From assembly GCF_000005505.3 (NCBI RefSeq), contig NC_016132.3:54326914-54390913 (forward strand): a DNA stretch of 64,000 nucleotides. The letters are read 5' to 3'. The position numbers were made by a program, and so were the translations under genes. Positions within the stretch are counted from its first letter, which is position 1. Each line of letters starts with the position of its first letter. Of the stretch, positions 1-11,964 are shown piece after piece. A model generated the notes under the pieces. That model was not told the origin of the DNA, did not search any database, and saw only the letters and a program-made list of their open reading frames with translations. The DNA is from Brachypodium distachyon. Taxonomy: Eukaryota > Streptophyta > Magnoliopsida > Poales > Poaceae.

Positions 1-828
1 CATTACTCAATTCTCCAAAATAGCATATAAAACCGCTATGTAAAAAACTACATGTATAGCATATAAAACAACATGTATATAGCATATAAAACATCATGTA
101 TATAGCATACAAAAAACCTATCATCATGTATCATGTGTGCTATATATTATCTACTGATCATGTTTAATAATGCCCTTGTGTTCAATCCCCTCGCTCACTA
201 CAATGCTCTGTAAGTCAATACTATATCAAATTCACAATGGTAAATAAAATGTATCCATGTTACAAATTAGCTATTACAATATGTGTGCCCATGTTCCACA
301 TACATGCCCTGGTGTGTGGTGGGAAATGTAAATCTAAATCCTAACTACAATGCTAATCCTAAATTAACAGCAAACCGTAACCCTAACCCTAAATCCTAAA
401 TTAACAGCAAACCCTAAGCCTAACCCTAAATCAAGCCTAAATCAGAGGAGAGGGAGGGAGGCAGAGGAGAAGGAGGCGCGCACCTGTGGGTCGGGTCGTC
501 GCGGAGGAAGACGGCGTGGGCTCGGGGACGGCGGCGCGGGGTCGGGTCGTCGCGGAGGAAGACACCGGCACGGGGTCGGGGGGCGCGGAGGAAGACGACG
601 CGGCATCGGGCTCGAGAAGGGCGGCCGGAGGAGGGAGATGACGGCGCGGGCCCGGGGCGTCAGGCTCGGGGCGGCGTGGGCTCGGGGTCGACGGCGGCGG
701 CGGCGGAAAAATCCGGCAGGGCTTCGCCTCTCGTAGGGTTTTGCCCACTGCTGGTCTGCTAGGAAAGCGACACGCAGGCGAGGAAAGTGACGGGCTAGGG
801 TTCGGCCGCTCGCTTTTATATGCCGAAG

Positions 829-1015
829 CACATCAGTGGTGGTCACATAACCTCGCGACCTTTACTGATGATCACCCACACATCAGTAACGGACGGGAGG
901 CTCCGCAACCGTTATTGATGTGCTCACATCAATAACGGGCGGCAGAGCGACCGACCGTTACTGATGTGCTCCTATACATCAATAACGGTCGCACAGTAGT
1001 TGACCGTTATTGATG
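829..1015. repeat. CACTA subterminal repeat patch (left)
   Basis: At least six copies of a core like catcagtaacgg or ccgttattgatg occur in both orientations within about 190 bp. They match the repeats next to the right end at 5461-5757. In CACTA elements such repeats sit within a few hundred bases of the termini, so this may mark the end of an element or of an internally rearranged part. Confidence 0.7.
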
Positions 1016-1100
1016 TTTGAGGAATCATGCATTTGAAATTATGTTTGAGGAATCAATTCATGGATTTGAAATTATGTTTGAGGAATCAATTCATGCATTT
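1011..1100. repeat. 33 bp tandem repeat, about three copies
   Basis: The unit begins atgtttgaggaatc and ends gatttgaaatt. Copies start near 1012, 1041 and 1074. The first lacks four bases and the last is partial. The repeat lies between the left subterminal repeats and the 3' end of the broken transposase. Confidence 0.8.
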
Positions 1101-1624
1101 CTCTAGTACAAATTTCACACATCATTTCATCACATGCATACAAATTTCAAAAAATTCATCACATGCATACAAATTTCACACATAATTTCACTTAGTACAA
1201 AGTTTGCATTAAGATTCAGTACGAGTACATTTTTACAATGTGACTACTAATGCTTCTCCTTCCTTCGGTAAGTCATAACGTGACTCCTCGCAGAACTGCT
1301 TCTGAGGTAGGGTTTTTGTGGTATTTTCTCGCTCTCGCTCCCATCACTTCTTCTTTTCCCTCTCCTTTTCCTCGTTAATATCGTGCGTTCCGCTTCTTCG
1401 TCATCTGCGGCAGTCGTCGGATCATGGAAACCTTCGTACTCTTCTTGTGAAGTAACTCCGTCCACTCCAACAATGCTTCTTTTCCCTCTTCTTACTACGA
1501 CGCGGCCTTTATTTGCCGGATCGTCTATGTAGAAAACCTGATTGCATTGTTTAGCAAAGACCCATGGTTCCTCTTTTGCCGGGATTTTTGTCACGTCAAC
1601 TTGTTCACGAGGGATCTCAGGAGG

Positions 1625-2008
1625 TACATCATGTATCATGTGTGCTACAAATTAGGGAAATTTACATCTAAATCCTAACTACAATGCCCATGTTTACAAA
1701 TTAGCTATCCCAATATGTACGTGTGCCCATGTTTACAAATTAGGGAAATGTACATCTAAATCCTAACTACAATGCTAATCCTATATATCATGTGTACGTG
1801 TGCCCATGTTTACAAATTAGGGAAATGTACATCTAAATCCTAAATACAATGCTAATCCTAAATTAACAACAAACCCTAACCCTAACCCTAACCCTAAGAG
1901 GAGAGGGAGGGAGGCAGAGGAGAAGGAGGCACGCACCTGTGGGTCGGGTCGTCACGGAGGAAGACGGCGCAGGCTCGGGGACGGCGGCGCGGGCTCGGGT
2001 CGTCGCGG
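1625..2008. repeat. Second copy of the 1-560 segment, inserted in the transposase tail
   Basis: The stretch repeats blocks found at about 120-560: the catcatgtatcatgtgtgcta block, the acaaattagctat and ctaaatcctaactacaatgc blocks, a CCCTAA run, then a GC-rich block starting gaggagagggagggaggcag. The GC-rich block stops abruptly at about 2008, where transposase coding sequence resumes, so the insertion splits the DUF4216-like region. Confidence 0.75.
1874..1897. repeat. (CCCTAA)4 interstitial telomere-type repeat
   Basis: Four perfect head-to-tail CCCTAA units; a looser set of CCCTAA-like units lies at about 380-430 in the duplicated partner segment. Plant telobox promoter motifs contain the same hexamer. 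Confidence 0.8.
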
Positions 2009-4958
2009 AAGTTATAGCCGTTGATCGCATATGATTGCCAAGTAGAGACGTGGTAAGCAGGTTCCCGTGACAAACATGCAACCGTCTCTTCTGATACATT
2101 GGTCGTCTCCCCGCCGTACCAATAATTCTTCAGCCACACTGCGAATGTTTTATTGTGCTCCCAGTGGATCCAGACTTCTCTTTTAGGGTTTTCATTTCGC
2201 AGTTGTTCCATGTGCATTTTCTGATAAGGCCGGCAGCAATCGACAGTTTGCAACACAACCAAATGTGCTCTTTCAAAGTCAGCTTCCCTTCCTCTTCCAT
2301 AGACATTAAGGTATGTATGTCCAAGGCCACCTTCGCCATCGATCTTGCCCTTGTGCCGTGATTCGGGTACACCTATTGATTTCTGATCGGCCAACCAATC
2401 CGTGCAGAACTCGATGCACTCTTCTGCCCTAAAGCCTTCCACGATGCTATCTTCCGGACGCGATCTGTTACGAACGTACTGACTCAGAACCCCGTTATAT
2501 CGATCAGGGCCATACATGTTATGTAGGAACGACGGCCTTAGGGACAAGATCTCATCGCATATGTGGATCATTAGAGGGACCATGATATCGAAGAATGATG
2601 GAGGGAAGAACATCTCGAGCTCGCACAGAATTTGTATCATACTATCCTTCAGTATCTGGCATCGTCTAACGGTGTTTGACTTCTGCGAGATGCTGTCAAA
2701 GAAGTCAGAAAGCTTCATGATTGTCTCCCTTACGTGCGGCTCCATGATACCTCTGATTGCGATTGGAAGTAACTGAGTGAGTATGACATGGTTGTCATGA
2801 GACTTCATGCCAGATAACTTGTGACTCTTCATGTCAACTAGATGCTTGATGCTCGACGAGTAGTTCGATGGGACTTTAATGCCCTGCAGGCACTGGCACA
2901 TCCTATGCAACTCGTCTTTGCACAGTTTGTAACATGCAAGACGACACCGCGTGGTCGCCGTCACGAAACCATTCTTGTCGACTGCCGACACTTGATATTT
3001 GCCCCACAACTCTTTCCTGATAGACATGAGTTACAGGTCTTTCCGTGCATTGGGTCCATCTTTCGTCTTCTCTGGAATGTTCATCAGCAACCCCAGCACG
3101 CTGTCGCATCCATTTTTCTCCACGTGCATGACACCTATGCTGTGGCGGCATTCTAAATGTGCCAGTACTCCAGGTCCCAGAATACGAACCTCCTTTTCCA
3201 CACGACGCCTTCAGGTTCCTTATATTTCTTCGCAGCAATCTTTCCGGGGACAACCTCAAGATCGTTCACAATTTCGAGGATTTGCATACCAAACTTCTCC
3301 TTCGGCGCTGTCCCGTGCTCCGTCTTCCCATTGAACCTTTCCTTGTCATCCCTCTAAGGGTCTTTAGCATCCAACCACTTTCGGTGGCCCATGTAAACAA
3401 TTTTGAATGAAGCGAGCAACTTCTCCGATGTCGTGTTTTCCCCGCACTTTGTACAGGCCTTCTACCATGTGTCACCTGGCATGAAGTATTTCCATTCGTG
3501 GAGTAGTCATGCACGCAGGTCAGAAGCGCTGCTCTCATCGTGAAGTACTCCCTCCTGTTTGCGTCCCAAACCACTCTGCCAGGGTTCCAAAGCTGCTTCA
3601 GCTCATCCTTCACTAGCTGCAGATACACATTTAGGTCAGCTCCCGGCTACTTTGGACCCTTTATGAGCATGCACATGTGGATGTACTTTCTCTTCATGAT
3701 TAACTATGGAGGAAGGTTGTAGACAAACAAGATCACTGGCCATGTGCTGTGCTTATTGTTCATGTTTCCGAAAGGGTTTATCCCGTCAGTGCTGAGACTG
3801 AGCCTCAGGTTTCTGGGCTGTGACCCGAAATCTGAAAATGCCGTGTCGAAGTTCCTCCACTGAGTCCCATCGGCAGGGTGTCTTAGGACCACAACTTCCT
3901 CGACATGGTAGTGCCCGTCAGGATCGAATGCAGCCTGCGCCGGATCATGATGGACGAGATAACTCGCGTCCTTAACGTTCTGCATCCAACGCTCAACTCA
4001 GCCACCTACCGTAAGATACCAGACAGTTTTTGCCGGCCTGCCCTTCATCACTTCTTCCCCATCATCTTCGCCAGCTCTGGCGTTTTTCTTCTTGTATCTC
4101 GATGCACCGCATATATGGCACTTCTCATGGTCCTCGTACTCTCCAATGTATACCATGCAGTCGTTTGGACATGAATGATGTTTCAAGCAATCTAATCCAA
4201 GCAGGCATGTAATCTTCTTCGCCTCGTATGTGCTCTTGGGCAACTTGTTTGGCTGTGGAAAAACCAAAACAAGGTAACTCAACAAGTTCGTGACGCCCTG
4301 GTCTGACCAGCATGATGCTGCCTTCAGCTTCAAAAGTTCGAGCGTCACTTCGAGCACGTTGTTTTCTTCGCCGGCTCCATCATACAAGGGTGTGTTTGCG
4401 TCCTCCAACAATTTTTTGAACTGAGCAGACTCTGCCTCATCTTCGAGGTCCTCCAGCTGGTCCCGTAGGTACGGGTTATCTAGCATTTCGGCTATCCTGC
4501 CATGTGGAGCTCCTTCACCTAACACATTAGCCTCTTCATCTACCCTTGTTTCTTCCTTGGAATCATTCGCCAGATCATACCGCAGGACATCATCATCTTC
4601 GCTACCGCTACCGACATCAACCGCATCCTCCCCGTGACAAGTCCAGCGAGAATAACCTTCCACAAAACCCGATGCCAGCACGTTCATCTGAACATCTTCA
4701 GGCTTCATCATGCATGTGTTTCGACATTTGCGACATGGACAACACATCATCAAAAGTCTTTTTCGTTCCATATCACCTTTTGCGACTCAAAAAAAACCGT
4801 CCATTCGGTTATCCATCGAGCATTGATTCTTTCCTTGGTGTACATCCAAGAACGGTCCTTCGATCTACAACACAATACACAAGAAAACAAACAAAGCAAA
4901 ATAGTTAGCCTAATCATTGACAAAGGGATTAAGGTGTTAATTAACCGGAGCTAACTAA

Positions 4959-5200
4959 AAATTTGAAATTAGAGACATTCGGAGAGAAATTGGAGGCCGG
5001 CGAGAAAGATCGGGAGGGAAAGAGAGCTCGCAAGCGAGAGGGAAGCTCCGGGCGACGAGGAGGAGGCTGCATTTTGGCCAGCGGCCGCGAAGCTCAAAAA
5101 TTTGAAATTGGGGAACTTCGGAGAGAAATTGGAGGCCGGCGAGAGAGATCGGGAGGGAGAAATAGATCGGGAGGGAGAGGGAAGCTTCGGGGTCGAGAAT
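4959..5200. repeat. Direct repeat with 137 bp period inside the CACTA element
   Basis: The block starting aaatttgaaatt and running through cggagagaaattggaggccg occurs at about 4961 and again at about 5098. Both copies are followed by gatcgggaggga-rich sequence. The region is GC-rich and lies upstream of the transposase on the minus strand, so it may be leader or promoter sequence. Plus-strand ORFs here are repeat artefacts. Confidence 0.65.
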
Positions 5201-5460
5201 CGAAGCTCACCGGCCGCCGGAGCTCCAAAAATGGAGCTCGGCGGCCATGGCCGCCCGCCGGCCATGGAGACGGCGGCCGCCGGCGCGGGGGGAGAGAGGA
5301 GGAAGGGGGAGGGAGGAGGGGCTACCTGGGGGGCTCGCCGGCGGCCATGGCGCCGTCGGGCAGCGCTTCGCCGTCGCCGGAGAAGAAGGGGTCGCAGCTG
5401 GTCCGTTACGACGCGCAGCGCGACCAGCTGTGGCTCTGCCTAGTGTATTTAAACCGCGAC

Positions 5461-5785
5461 GATCATCAGTGGCGGTCGGGAATTGGGCGACCGTTACTGA
5501 TAATCGTGGGTCGCGTTGGGGCGACCGTTACTGATGCGTGGTTCATCAGTGGCGGTCGCGTCTTAGCCGACCGCCAGTGATGTAACTCGCGAGCTATGAT
5601 GGTTCATCAGTGGTGGTCGCCTCGCGCGACCGCCACTGATGTATGACTGGGCGGGGACGGGCAGAGCCTGCTGTGTTCATCAGTAACGGTCGCGGCCGCA
5701 ACCGACACTGATGTTGTTCATCAGTAACGGTCGCACCGGACCCGTTACTGATGTGTCGTTGCATATAGACCGTTTTGTATTAGTG
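5461..5785. repeat. CACTA right subterminal repeats and terminal inverted repeat
   Basis: About ten cores such as catcagtggcggtcg, gcgaccgttactgat and catcagtaacggtcgc alternate in orientation, followed by the terminus at 5771-5785 whose reverse complement starts CACTAATACAAAACG. The target-site duplication cannot be tested because the other end is missing. Confidence 0.8.
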
Positions 5786-7246
5786 AGTTGTGGTTTCATG
5801 TCTTACGAGCCACATATTAATCGAGTAAATCTTTGGCAAACACTTTGTATTATAAAATGGAAGGAATAGGTTTTAACTAGCCAAATGAGTCGGCCACCCA
5901 ATGCTGAGTACTTAAGATTGTGGAACACAGTCTAGAAAAACATCCCTCAGGAAGGTTGTTAAACTACTGCCAATAGGTAAGCACACAAATAATAACGTAA
6001 GTACAAATCATCATAGTACTATTTGTAGCCCATAATCCCCTTAAAAGAACATGAAGCCCATAAAATTCTGTTTGGCCCATAAACAATGGCCCACAAAACA
6101 TGTCTAAAGCTTGGAGGCCCATCACTGACTGTTCCTCTCAAAACTTTGTCAGATCCCACACTATATATATAACCCCAACCTGCATTTTAACCCTAACGGT
6201 GTCTTTATTAGTTAATCAATGTCTTGTCAATTATAGACGAGCGTCAAAAGTGTTCATTCTCATGATAGTTTTTGTCTTCATACCTTATTTGTTTCCTTGG
6301 TATACATTTATGCACCTACTTTAAATAGAAAAAGGATTACTCACGTCATTAGAACGACACTCGAACTAATGTAAGGGCATCCACAATAATAGAGTCGGCA
6401 TTGACTTCTCGTCATCTAGACTCGCCGACAAAATAACAGATAAAATAGGTCATGTCTTTAGACTACTATAAATGATTGTTAACATTAAATATAATGATTT
6501 ATAATGACAAATAGGTCGACTCTTAACTGAATCTTAGTCGACTCTTGCGATGGGAGTCGAAGCGTCAATTCTTTTCTCTCTTCAACTTTTCTTTCCTATG
6601 CGTAAGCAAATTTCAAATAAGAATCGGTTAAAAATGCGGATGTCACCTGAGTGGAGATCTCCACACCATCTGTTCTTCTATCCGGATATTATGCGACACC
6701 CGTACGTATATATACCGACTCTACAATATTGTACTCCACGTACTCATGCCAAGTTGATTTCGTGGAGACATAGTACAAAATCTAGCCTTCCGATTCCGCA
6801 CACGCCGCATACCATGATGAGATAAAATAAAAGATTTTGTGCACATGCAGCAACGTTATTTTCAATTAAAAAAATTGGAGGACGACTCGACTGGACCCTT
6901 CCAAAATGTAATACTTCTCCACTAAGCCACATGCTTGTCACGCCACCATCATCTGAAATACTCAATCGCTTGATCTCCATGCTTGCTTTTCCTTCTCATG
7001 GCAGCCAAACAAAAACAGAAGGAAAAAAAAAATGACACTCCAGGATGACCGATGACCTCACATCACAAGGTCATCACCAAAACTAATCAACGAACAAAGA
7101 GCACATATGTCTGTCAATCGCGCACGTCCGACAACATTCCCGATTTTGCTTGCTGCGCCCCCATCTCCGTCTCCATCTCCTTCCGTACGCGCTTTATTCT
7201 TCCAGAACGGCAGAGGAATCTGGGTTTTGTTGTCGCGACTGGCCGA
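5786..7246. other. Intergenic spacer and probable 3' flank of the ERF gene
   Basis: AT-rich sequence with only short chance ORFs. No recognised gene, RNA or complete mobile element was found. The part next to 7247 should include the ERF 3' untranslated region. Confidence 0.5.
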
Positions 7247-10200
7247 CTATTGGTTGTGAGGCGGCGGCGGGGAGTCGGACCACGAAGCCGTCGTCCCCGG
7301 GTAGTCCAGGGCGCTCTCCCAGTTCCACTCCGCCGCCGCCTCGCCCTGCTGCTGCTGCTGATGTTGCTGATAATGATGATGATGCGAGTCGTGCGACGAA
7401 GAGTAGTACTGCCCGCCCGAAGCAGAGGAAGCAGAGGAAGACGAGGGGACGGTGGCCACCGAAACAGAGGAGGAAGGGAACGAATAGTAGGATCCCAAAC
7501 CGGCGCTCGTGGCGCCGCCGCCGCCATAAGAGCCGGCCATGCCGCCGCCGTAGAGCGGGACGAGGGCGCCCTGGTTGTTGATGGTGACGCCGCTCCTCTG
7601 CAGCAGCATCTGGTAGCGCAGGTAGGCGTCCGCGGTCTGGGCGGCGCCGGGGTACATCGTGGCTGCCGCCGAGATCGAAGCCGCCGCCGCCGCGACCGGC
7701 GCCTGAGCCGGTGGGTTCACGGCGGCGGCGGCGGTGGTGGGCGCCGGGTGGAGGCGCGCGTCCTCCGGGAAGTTGAGCTTGGCGCGGCTGCCGCGGAACC
7801 GCAGCGCGGCCTCGTCGTAGGCGCGCGCCGCCGCCTCCGCGGTGTCGAAGGTGCCGAGCCAGACGCGCTGCGCCTTGTGCGGGTCCCGGATCTCCGCCGC
7901 CCACTTGCCCCACGGCCGCTGCCGCACCCCGCGGTACCGCCGCCGCGGCGCCTCCGGGTTCGCCTGCTGCTGGTGGTGGTGGTGGTGCTGCTCCGCCTCC
8001 ATGGTCGCCGCGCTCTGGGTGTCGGAGCTCTGATCCGATCCTGCATATATATACACACGCGCAGGGTTACGCACGAGGCGATCTCACCCACGAGGATGGG
8101 GCGCAAGCAAAAGCGGAAAGAACATAAAAAGCGATAAGCCGATAATAAGCGCTAGCGTTGTTCAAATCGAACACTTCTACCTTGTCGCTTCGTTTCGCCT
8201 GTAAACGGGTACTACACACATACCCCCCACAACGCATTCATATAAGCATATTTTCGCGTGAATATGAATGATATATTTTGCAAAAGCAGTAACGTTTCAT
8301 GATGCAAAACGCGTCGATCCCTATCGACAAAGGAATTAATTTCAGAATGAACTGGAAGGCAGTAGAAAAAGGAATCAGTCACACAGCTAGCATACCAGCA
8401 AAGCCAAAGGCCAGGCTAGTGAATTGTGATACAAGCACCAGCTCAGAATTAATTTGAACCGCGTTTCGTTGCCACAGGAGAAGAATATGCATTCACAGCT
8501 TTATTCCTTATTTATTTCTTGTTTTTTTTCAAGGAAGCAAATAAGACTTTCTCGAGTGTATCCACGTTGGGTATTTTGGAAGCTTTTAATGCCTGCCCGT
8601 TACGCGAGCACTGAGCACATCGACCGCAGATACATGACGATGCAATGTACCACGTACGATGAAACACTGAACGGATTCACACCCACACACCACATGGAAA
8701 TGGCTTAGCTGTACCGTCTTTGTTGCGTTGCAGAGGTGCAGCGGATCGATTCAAACACTTCTAAAGTTGGCCAATGGCAAACAATTGTGCAGCTAGCTAG
8801 CTAGTAGCAGTAGTGTGGTACAGAGAGGTGCAGATAGAGTTTGTTTCATCTCTTAGGTCAGCTATACGGGAAGTTCATGTGCTTCTTCCGTTCCGTCAAA
8901 CATTTTGATAAGAGCTACTACATGCCATGCATACGTACGAGCTAGCGTACGACTTGTTTGTTATACCTGCGGTTGCATGTTGTGCACGCCTTTCTTTTTT
9001 TCTCCCTCCCCGTTATCTCACTTTGGAGTGACCAAAGATCAATTTGCGTCTTACTCCGCAAGTCTGTGTTTTGTGAACTGAGCGTAACTCATGTGGTCTG
9101 TTTTTTGGTAGAAACAGCTCACCCAAGTTAAAGTATGAGACATGACATGGATACTCACAATTACTTGGATTTATTTAAAAATTTGACCGACGCTATTATA
9201 TTAGCGATAGGTGACATATCCGTCTTATAAAACCGGTGTTTTGGTGACTTCGTGAATCTCTCAAGATCTGACCGCGTGTTCTCAAGAATTAGTGTCCGCA
9301 CGTGAAATGATGCAAGAAAGGCATGTGTATTCACAAGTAGGATTGATGATCAGAACTAGCAAAGGTTCAGATTCCATCGAATGCCTTTTTGTTTAGGTTG
9401 TGTCGTTGTGACAAAAACGGTGTGCTCGGGTACAAAGACTTAGTTCTAAAAAAGAAGCGTGTAAAAACTTGTTGTTTTGCACCGATATAGCCATTACAGT
9501 TTACTCTAAAACAACGGATTATTAGTACACTCTAAAAGAAACATGTTGTTTTAAACAGGGTAGATATTTTAATATTATACCCCAAAAAATATTTTAATAT
9601 CATTTCTAAGTCTAATGAGGCCGTGCTTATTTTTTATCCAACAAAAATTAAGTAGTTCCACATTTTAGAATTTGTGTGCAGCTTCATATTTACAAATGTG
9701 CAACTAATGTTGTACATGGACCATTTTAAGCTCAACGGGCAATTTTGCATCTAGGGCCTGTTTGCTTTCTGTCCAGATTCACCGCGCCAACCGTTGGCTC
9801 GCCAATTTGTGGGCGAGCGATTATGCCGCCCAGATTTCGCCCGTGCGTGGGCGCAAAAAGCTACTGACGCGAGCGGATTCTCGGAAAAGCGATGCAGGCT
9901 CGCCAAATCACTGGCGTTGAAGCAAACGCTCGCCCGCGAAGCGTTGGCAGGCCAACTTTTGGCAGCGCGTCGGCCGCAAAGCAAACAGGCTCCTAAAATC
10001 CATGTCTCGCCGAACAAATTATGAACAGAAATAATTTCAAAAATATGTTGACAGCACACACACATCCAAATTTGAAAATATGTCGCTATAAATTTTCATG
10101 CAAAATACACAATGTAGTTATCAACTTACATGGATCTTGATTGTAGTGAGTTAAATGACTTCAAGTTACGGGTAACTAATATATAATCAATAATATTTTA

Positions 10201-10990
10201 GAGGCACTAGATTGGATCAAACGGCCAGAACGAAGCGGTCAAATTTGAACACTTGACGGATGGGTTTCACTGTCAACACTCTAACATACTTTCTCCATTT
10301 CTAAATACTTGTCGTCAGTACACCGGAACAAAAAGTCCACGTATCTACCATCGACGGCGAACACACGCCAGGTTGTAAACTAGTTTTTAAAATTTTTAAG
10401 TTTTACCGTACTATGCGATATTCAGCAAAATCTGTAGACGAACTTGGTAAACGTTTTGGTTGCAGTGATATGGCCATGCATTTTAATGGAACACGCATGT
10501 TCCTTAAAGAAAAGGCAAAGCAAAGCATGCAGAAGCTCGGTGGAGTAATATCAAATCAATTAATCAAGGCGAAAGCAAAGAATGCAAAACCCTCCTCTCC
10601 CGTAAGCTTTGCTTAGCATGCGTGTGTTGACTGGCTGTCTGCGTTACCTGCGAACTCCTGCGACGGCGCCCCCCGGAAGAAGCTCCCCTGTTCCTGCCCG
10701 TAGTATCCTCCTCTTCCTGCTCCGTGCATTGCGTTTCCCGCTCCGCCGGCGCCGGACGCCGGCGCGGCCCAAGAGGACGCCTCCGCGGCCCACGGGTCGT
10801 CGCTGGCCACGACCCTCGACAGCGCCGACACCATCGTGGACATCTCCTGCGCCTGGTAGTACCCGGACATGAGCTCCTCCGGGCTCGCCATTGCCATTGC
10901 CGCGGGCGATGCTCCGGAGTTATCGCCGCCGCTCTTCCCCGGACTGCCGCCGTGTGGTCCGCGTGGGTCCGCCAGCTCGAAGCACATCAA
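7247..10990 (-). CDS. AP2/ERF transcription factor, group X (ABR1-like), two exons
   Basis: Exon 1 is 10990-10648 and exon 2 is 8040-7247. The intron (8041-10647, 2607 bp) has GT...AG ends and interrupts a codon after its first base, and the joined frame gives 378 residues. The N-terminus carries an [13 protein letters not shown] stretch like the conserved motif of group X ERFs such as ABR1. A His/Gln run precedes one AP2 domain at about residues 149-207, containing [19 protein letters not shown] and [16 protein letters not shown]. The Ala and Asp at the usual ERF positions predict GCC-box binding. The C-terminus is rich in Ser, His and Gln. Relatives respond to wounding, jasmonate, ABA or stress in the nucleus; that role is inferred here. 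Exon 2 also has its own ATG in frame (residue 128), so gene callers may wrongly start the gene there. The family call is strong; the exact orthologue is unknown. Confidence 0.9.
9754..9992. mobile_element. PIF/Harbinger-type MITE in the ERF intron
   Basis: The left end GGGCCTGTTTGCTTT and the reverse complement of the right end GAGCCTGTTTGCTTT match at 14 of 15 bases. The element is flanked by CTA at 9751-9753 and 9993-9995, a 3 bp duplication typical of PIF/Harbinger. At 239 bp it is non-autonomous. Confidence 0.8.
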
Positions 10991-11202
10991 CGTTGCTTCG
11001 AGAAGATAGCGCGCGCATGCAAATTAAAACTCAGGTCGTCCAAGGCAGAGTTTCCTTTTCAAAGGGCAGAGGAGAGGAGTAGTCTGTACTCTGTAGTCGT
11101 CGTGAGGTTGGGCTCGGGAGAACTAGCTATCTATAATCTGTCTCGTTTAATTTGTTCAACTCATCAACTCTCTTTCGAATATCTCAGAGGACGAACTTGC
11201 AA

Positions 11203-11209
11203 ATATATA
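11203..11209 (-). promoter_or_regulatory. Candidate TATA box of the ERF gene
   Basis: The minus strand reads CTATATATTT here, about 213 bp upstream of the exon 1 ATG at 10990, which leaves a plausible 5' leader. No other good TATA box was seen closer. Confidence 0.45.
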
Positions 11210-11964
11210 GCAGTAGTGGCGGATGACATTGCTTGCAGATAATCGGAGAGAGAGAGAACACGTGGCAAAATAGCCGTCTTGAAAAGTTCGTTTCAGACGG
11301 TGTGCTATAGCCTTCTCTCTCTCTATCTTCCTCTGTTTTAATTTTTCCGAAGAAAAGCTGTATAGTGCTCCTCTTGCCTCTCCGAAGATGTGAAACAATG
11401 AAGTTTTACTTACTAACGGCTCCGCTGAATGACACATTGGTTTAACCAAGGCCAGTTGGTAATTCTCCAAAGCTTCCACTGTACGTTTGATCACTACTCC
11501 GGTGTGAACGGGGCGATTAATTTTGTATACGTTCGCCAATGTGCAGAGTACCGTGTACACGAGCACGCAGTTCACAGGTCGGCAGTGTTGGATCCATCGA
11601 AATGGCTGGATGAGGCTCAATTTACCACCGACTCGCATTTGAGGCTGGGATTAATTTACCACTGCCAGTGCTAATCGCTTTCGTCGACATGGCTTCGAGG
11701 CCAACGGTGGAAAGGCGCCGAGAGACTCTGCGTGGTTCACGCACCGGACCGCTTTGACTCGGTCGCCTCGTCTCGTCCAATTCAATGCGTTGGAGCATAT
11801 CTAATTTTGCTTCCTCTCCCCTTTCCGTTCCTGGTTTTGATCATTTCCTCAGTTAATTTTCCAACGAACTACTCGTCAGGTTCCGCACGAGGGCGCGGAA
11901 CTTTTTCCCTTTTATTTTCCCTTGAGCTGCCAGTGTCTAGTGACCGGAATGCGTCACCACGATG

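Larger units (their letters stand above)
1247..4870 (-). pseudogene. TNP2-like CACTA transposase, broken
   Basis: Fragments read in order on the minus strand. Near 4865-4770 is the transposase-associated start, with a DRSWMY motif. 4771-3998 is the acidic N-terminal part with a CxxC motif. 3985-3704 and 3628-3266 are TNP2 core pieces containing REYFTMRAALLTCVHDY. About 3220-2010 holds the HSIGVMHVEKN motif and the DUF4218-like part, and 1639-1247 is the DUF4216-like tail. The pieces lie in different frames with stops between them, for example just upstream of 3027. The tail is split from the rest by inserted sequence at about 1625-2008. The family excises and inserts CACTA elements; this copy cannot make a full protein. 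The assignment rests on motifs recalled from plant CACTA transposases. Confidence 0.85.
1..5785 (-). mobile_element. CACTA (En/Spm) DNA transposon, decayed; left end not resolved
   Basis: The right end at 5785 reads, on the minus strand, CACTAATACAAAACGG, the CACTA-type terminus. It is preceded by arrays of short subterminal repeats in both orientations (cores catcagtaacggtcg and catcagtggcggtcg), where CACTA elements normally bind their own transposase. A broken TNP2-type transposase lies on the minus strand inside. A second patch of subterminal repeats lies at 829-1015, but element-like sequence continues to position 1, so the left terminus is either outside the window or lost by rearrangement. 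Stops, frameshifts and an internal duplication show that the copy cannot move by itself. Confidence 0.85.

Noticed and set aside
437..846. Overlapping Pro/Arg-rich minus-strand ORFs near the window start
   Set aside because: They result from GC-rich repeats in the CACTA leader, and equivalent sequence recurs at 1895-2008.
829..1015. Short evenly spaced repeats as a CRISPR-like array
   Set aside because: The repeats are in both orientations without constant spacers and match the CACTA right end, so they are subterminal transposon repeats in a plant genome.
380..1897. CCCTAA runs as a chromosome end
   Set aside because: Only four perfect units occur and they are embedded in a transposon, so this is not a telomere.
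4963..5580. 205-codon plus-strand ORF in the CACTA element
   Set aside because: It is made of GC-rich direct repeats and subterminal repeats, with no protein family features.
7052..8137. 361-codon plus-strand ORF opposite the ERF exon
   Set aside because: It is the antisense shadow of GC-rich ERF coding sequence, is very Arg-rich and has no domain.
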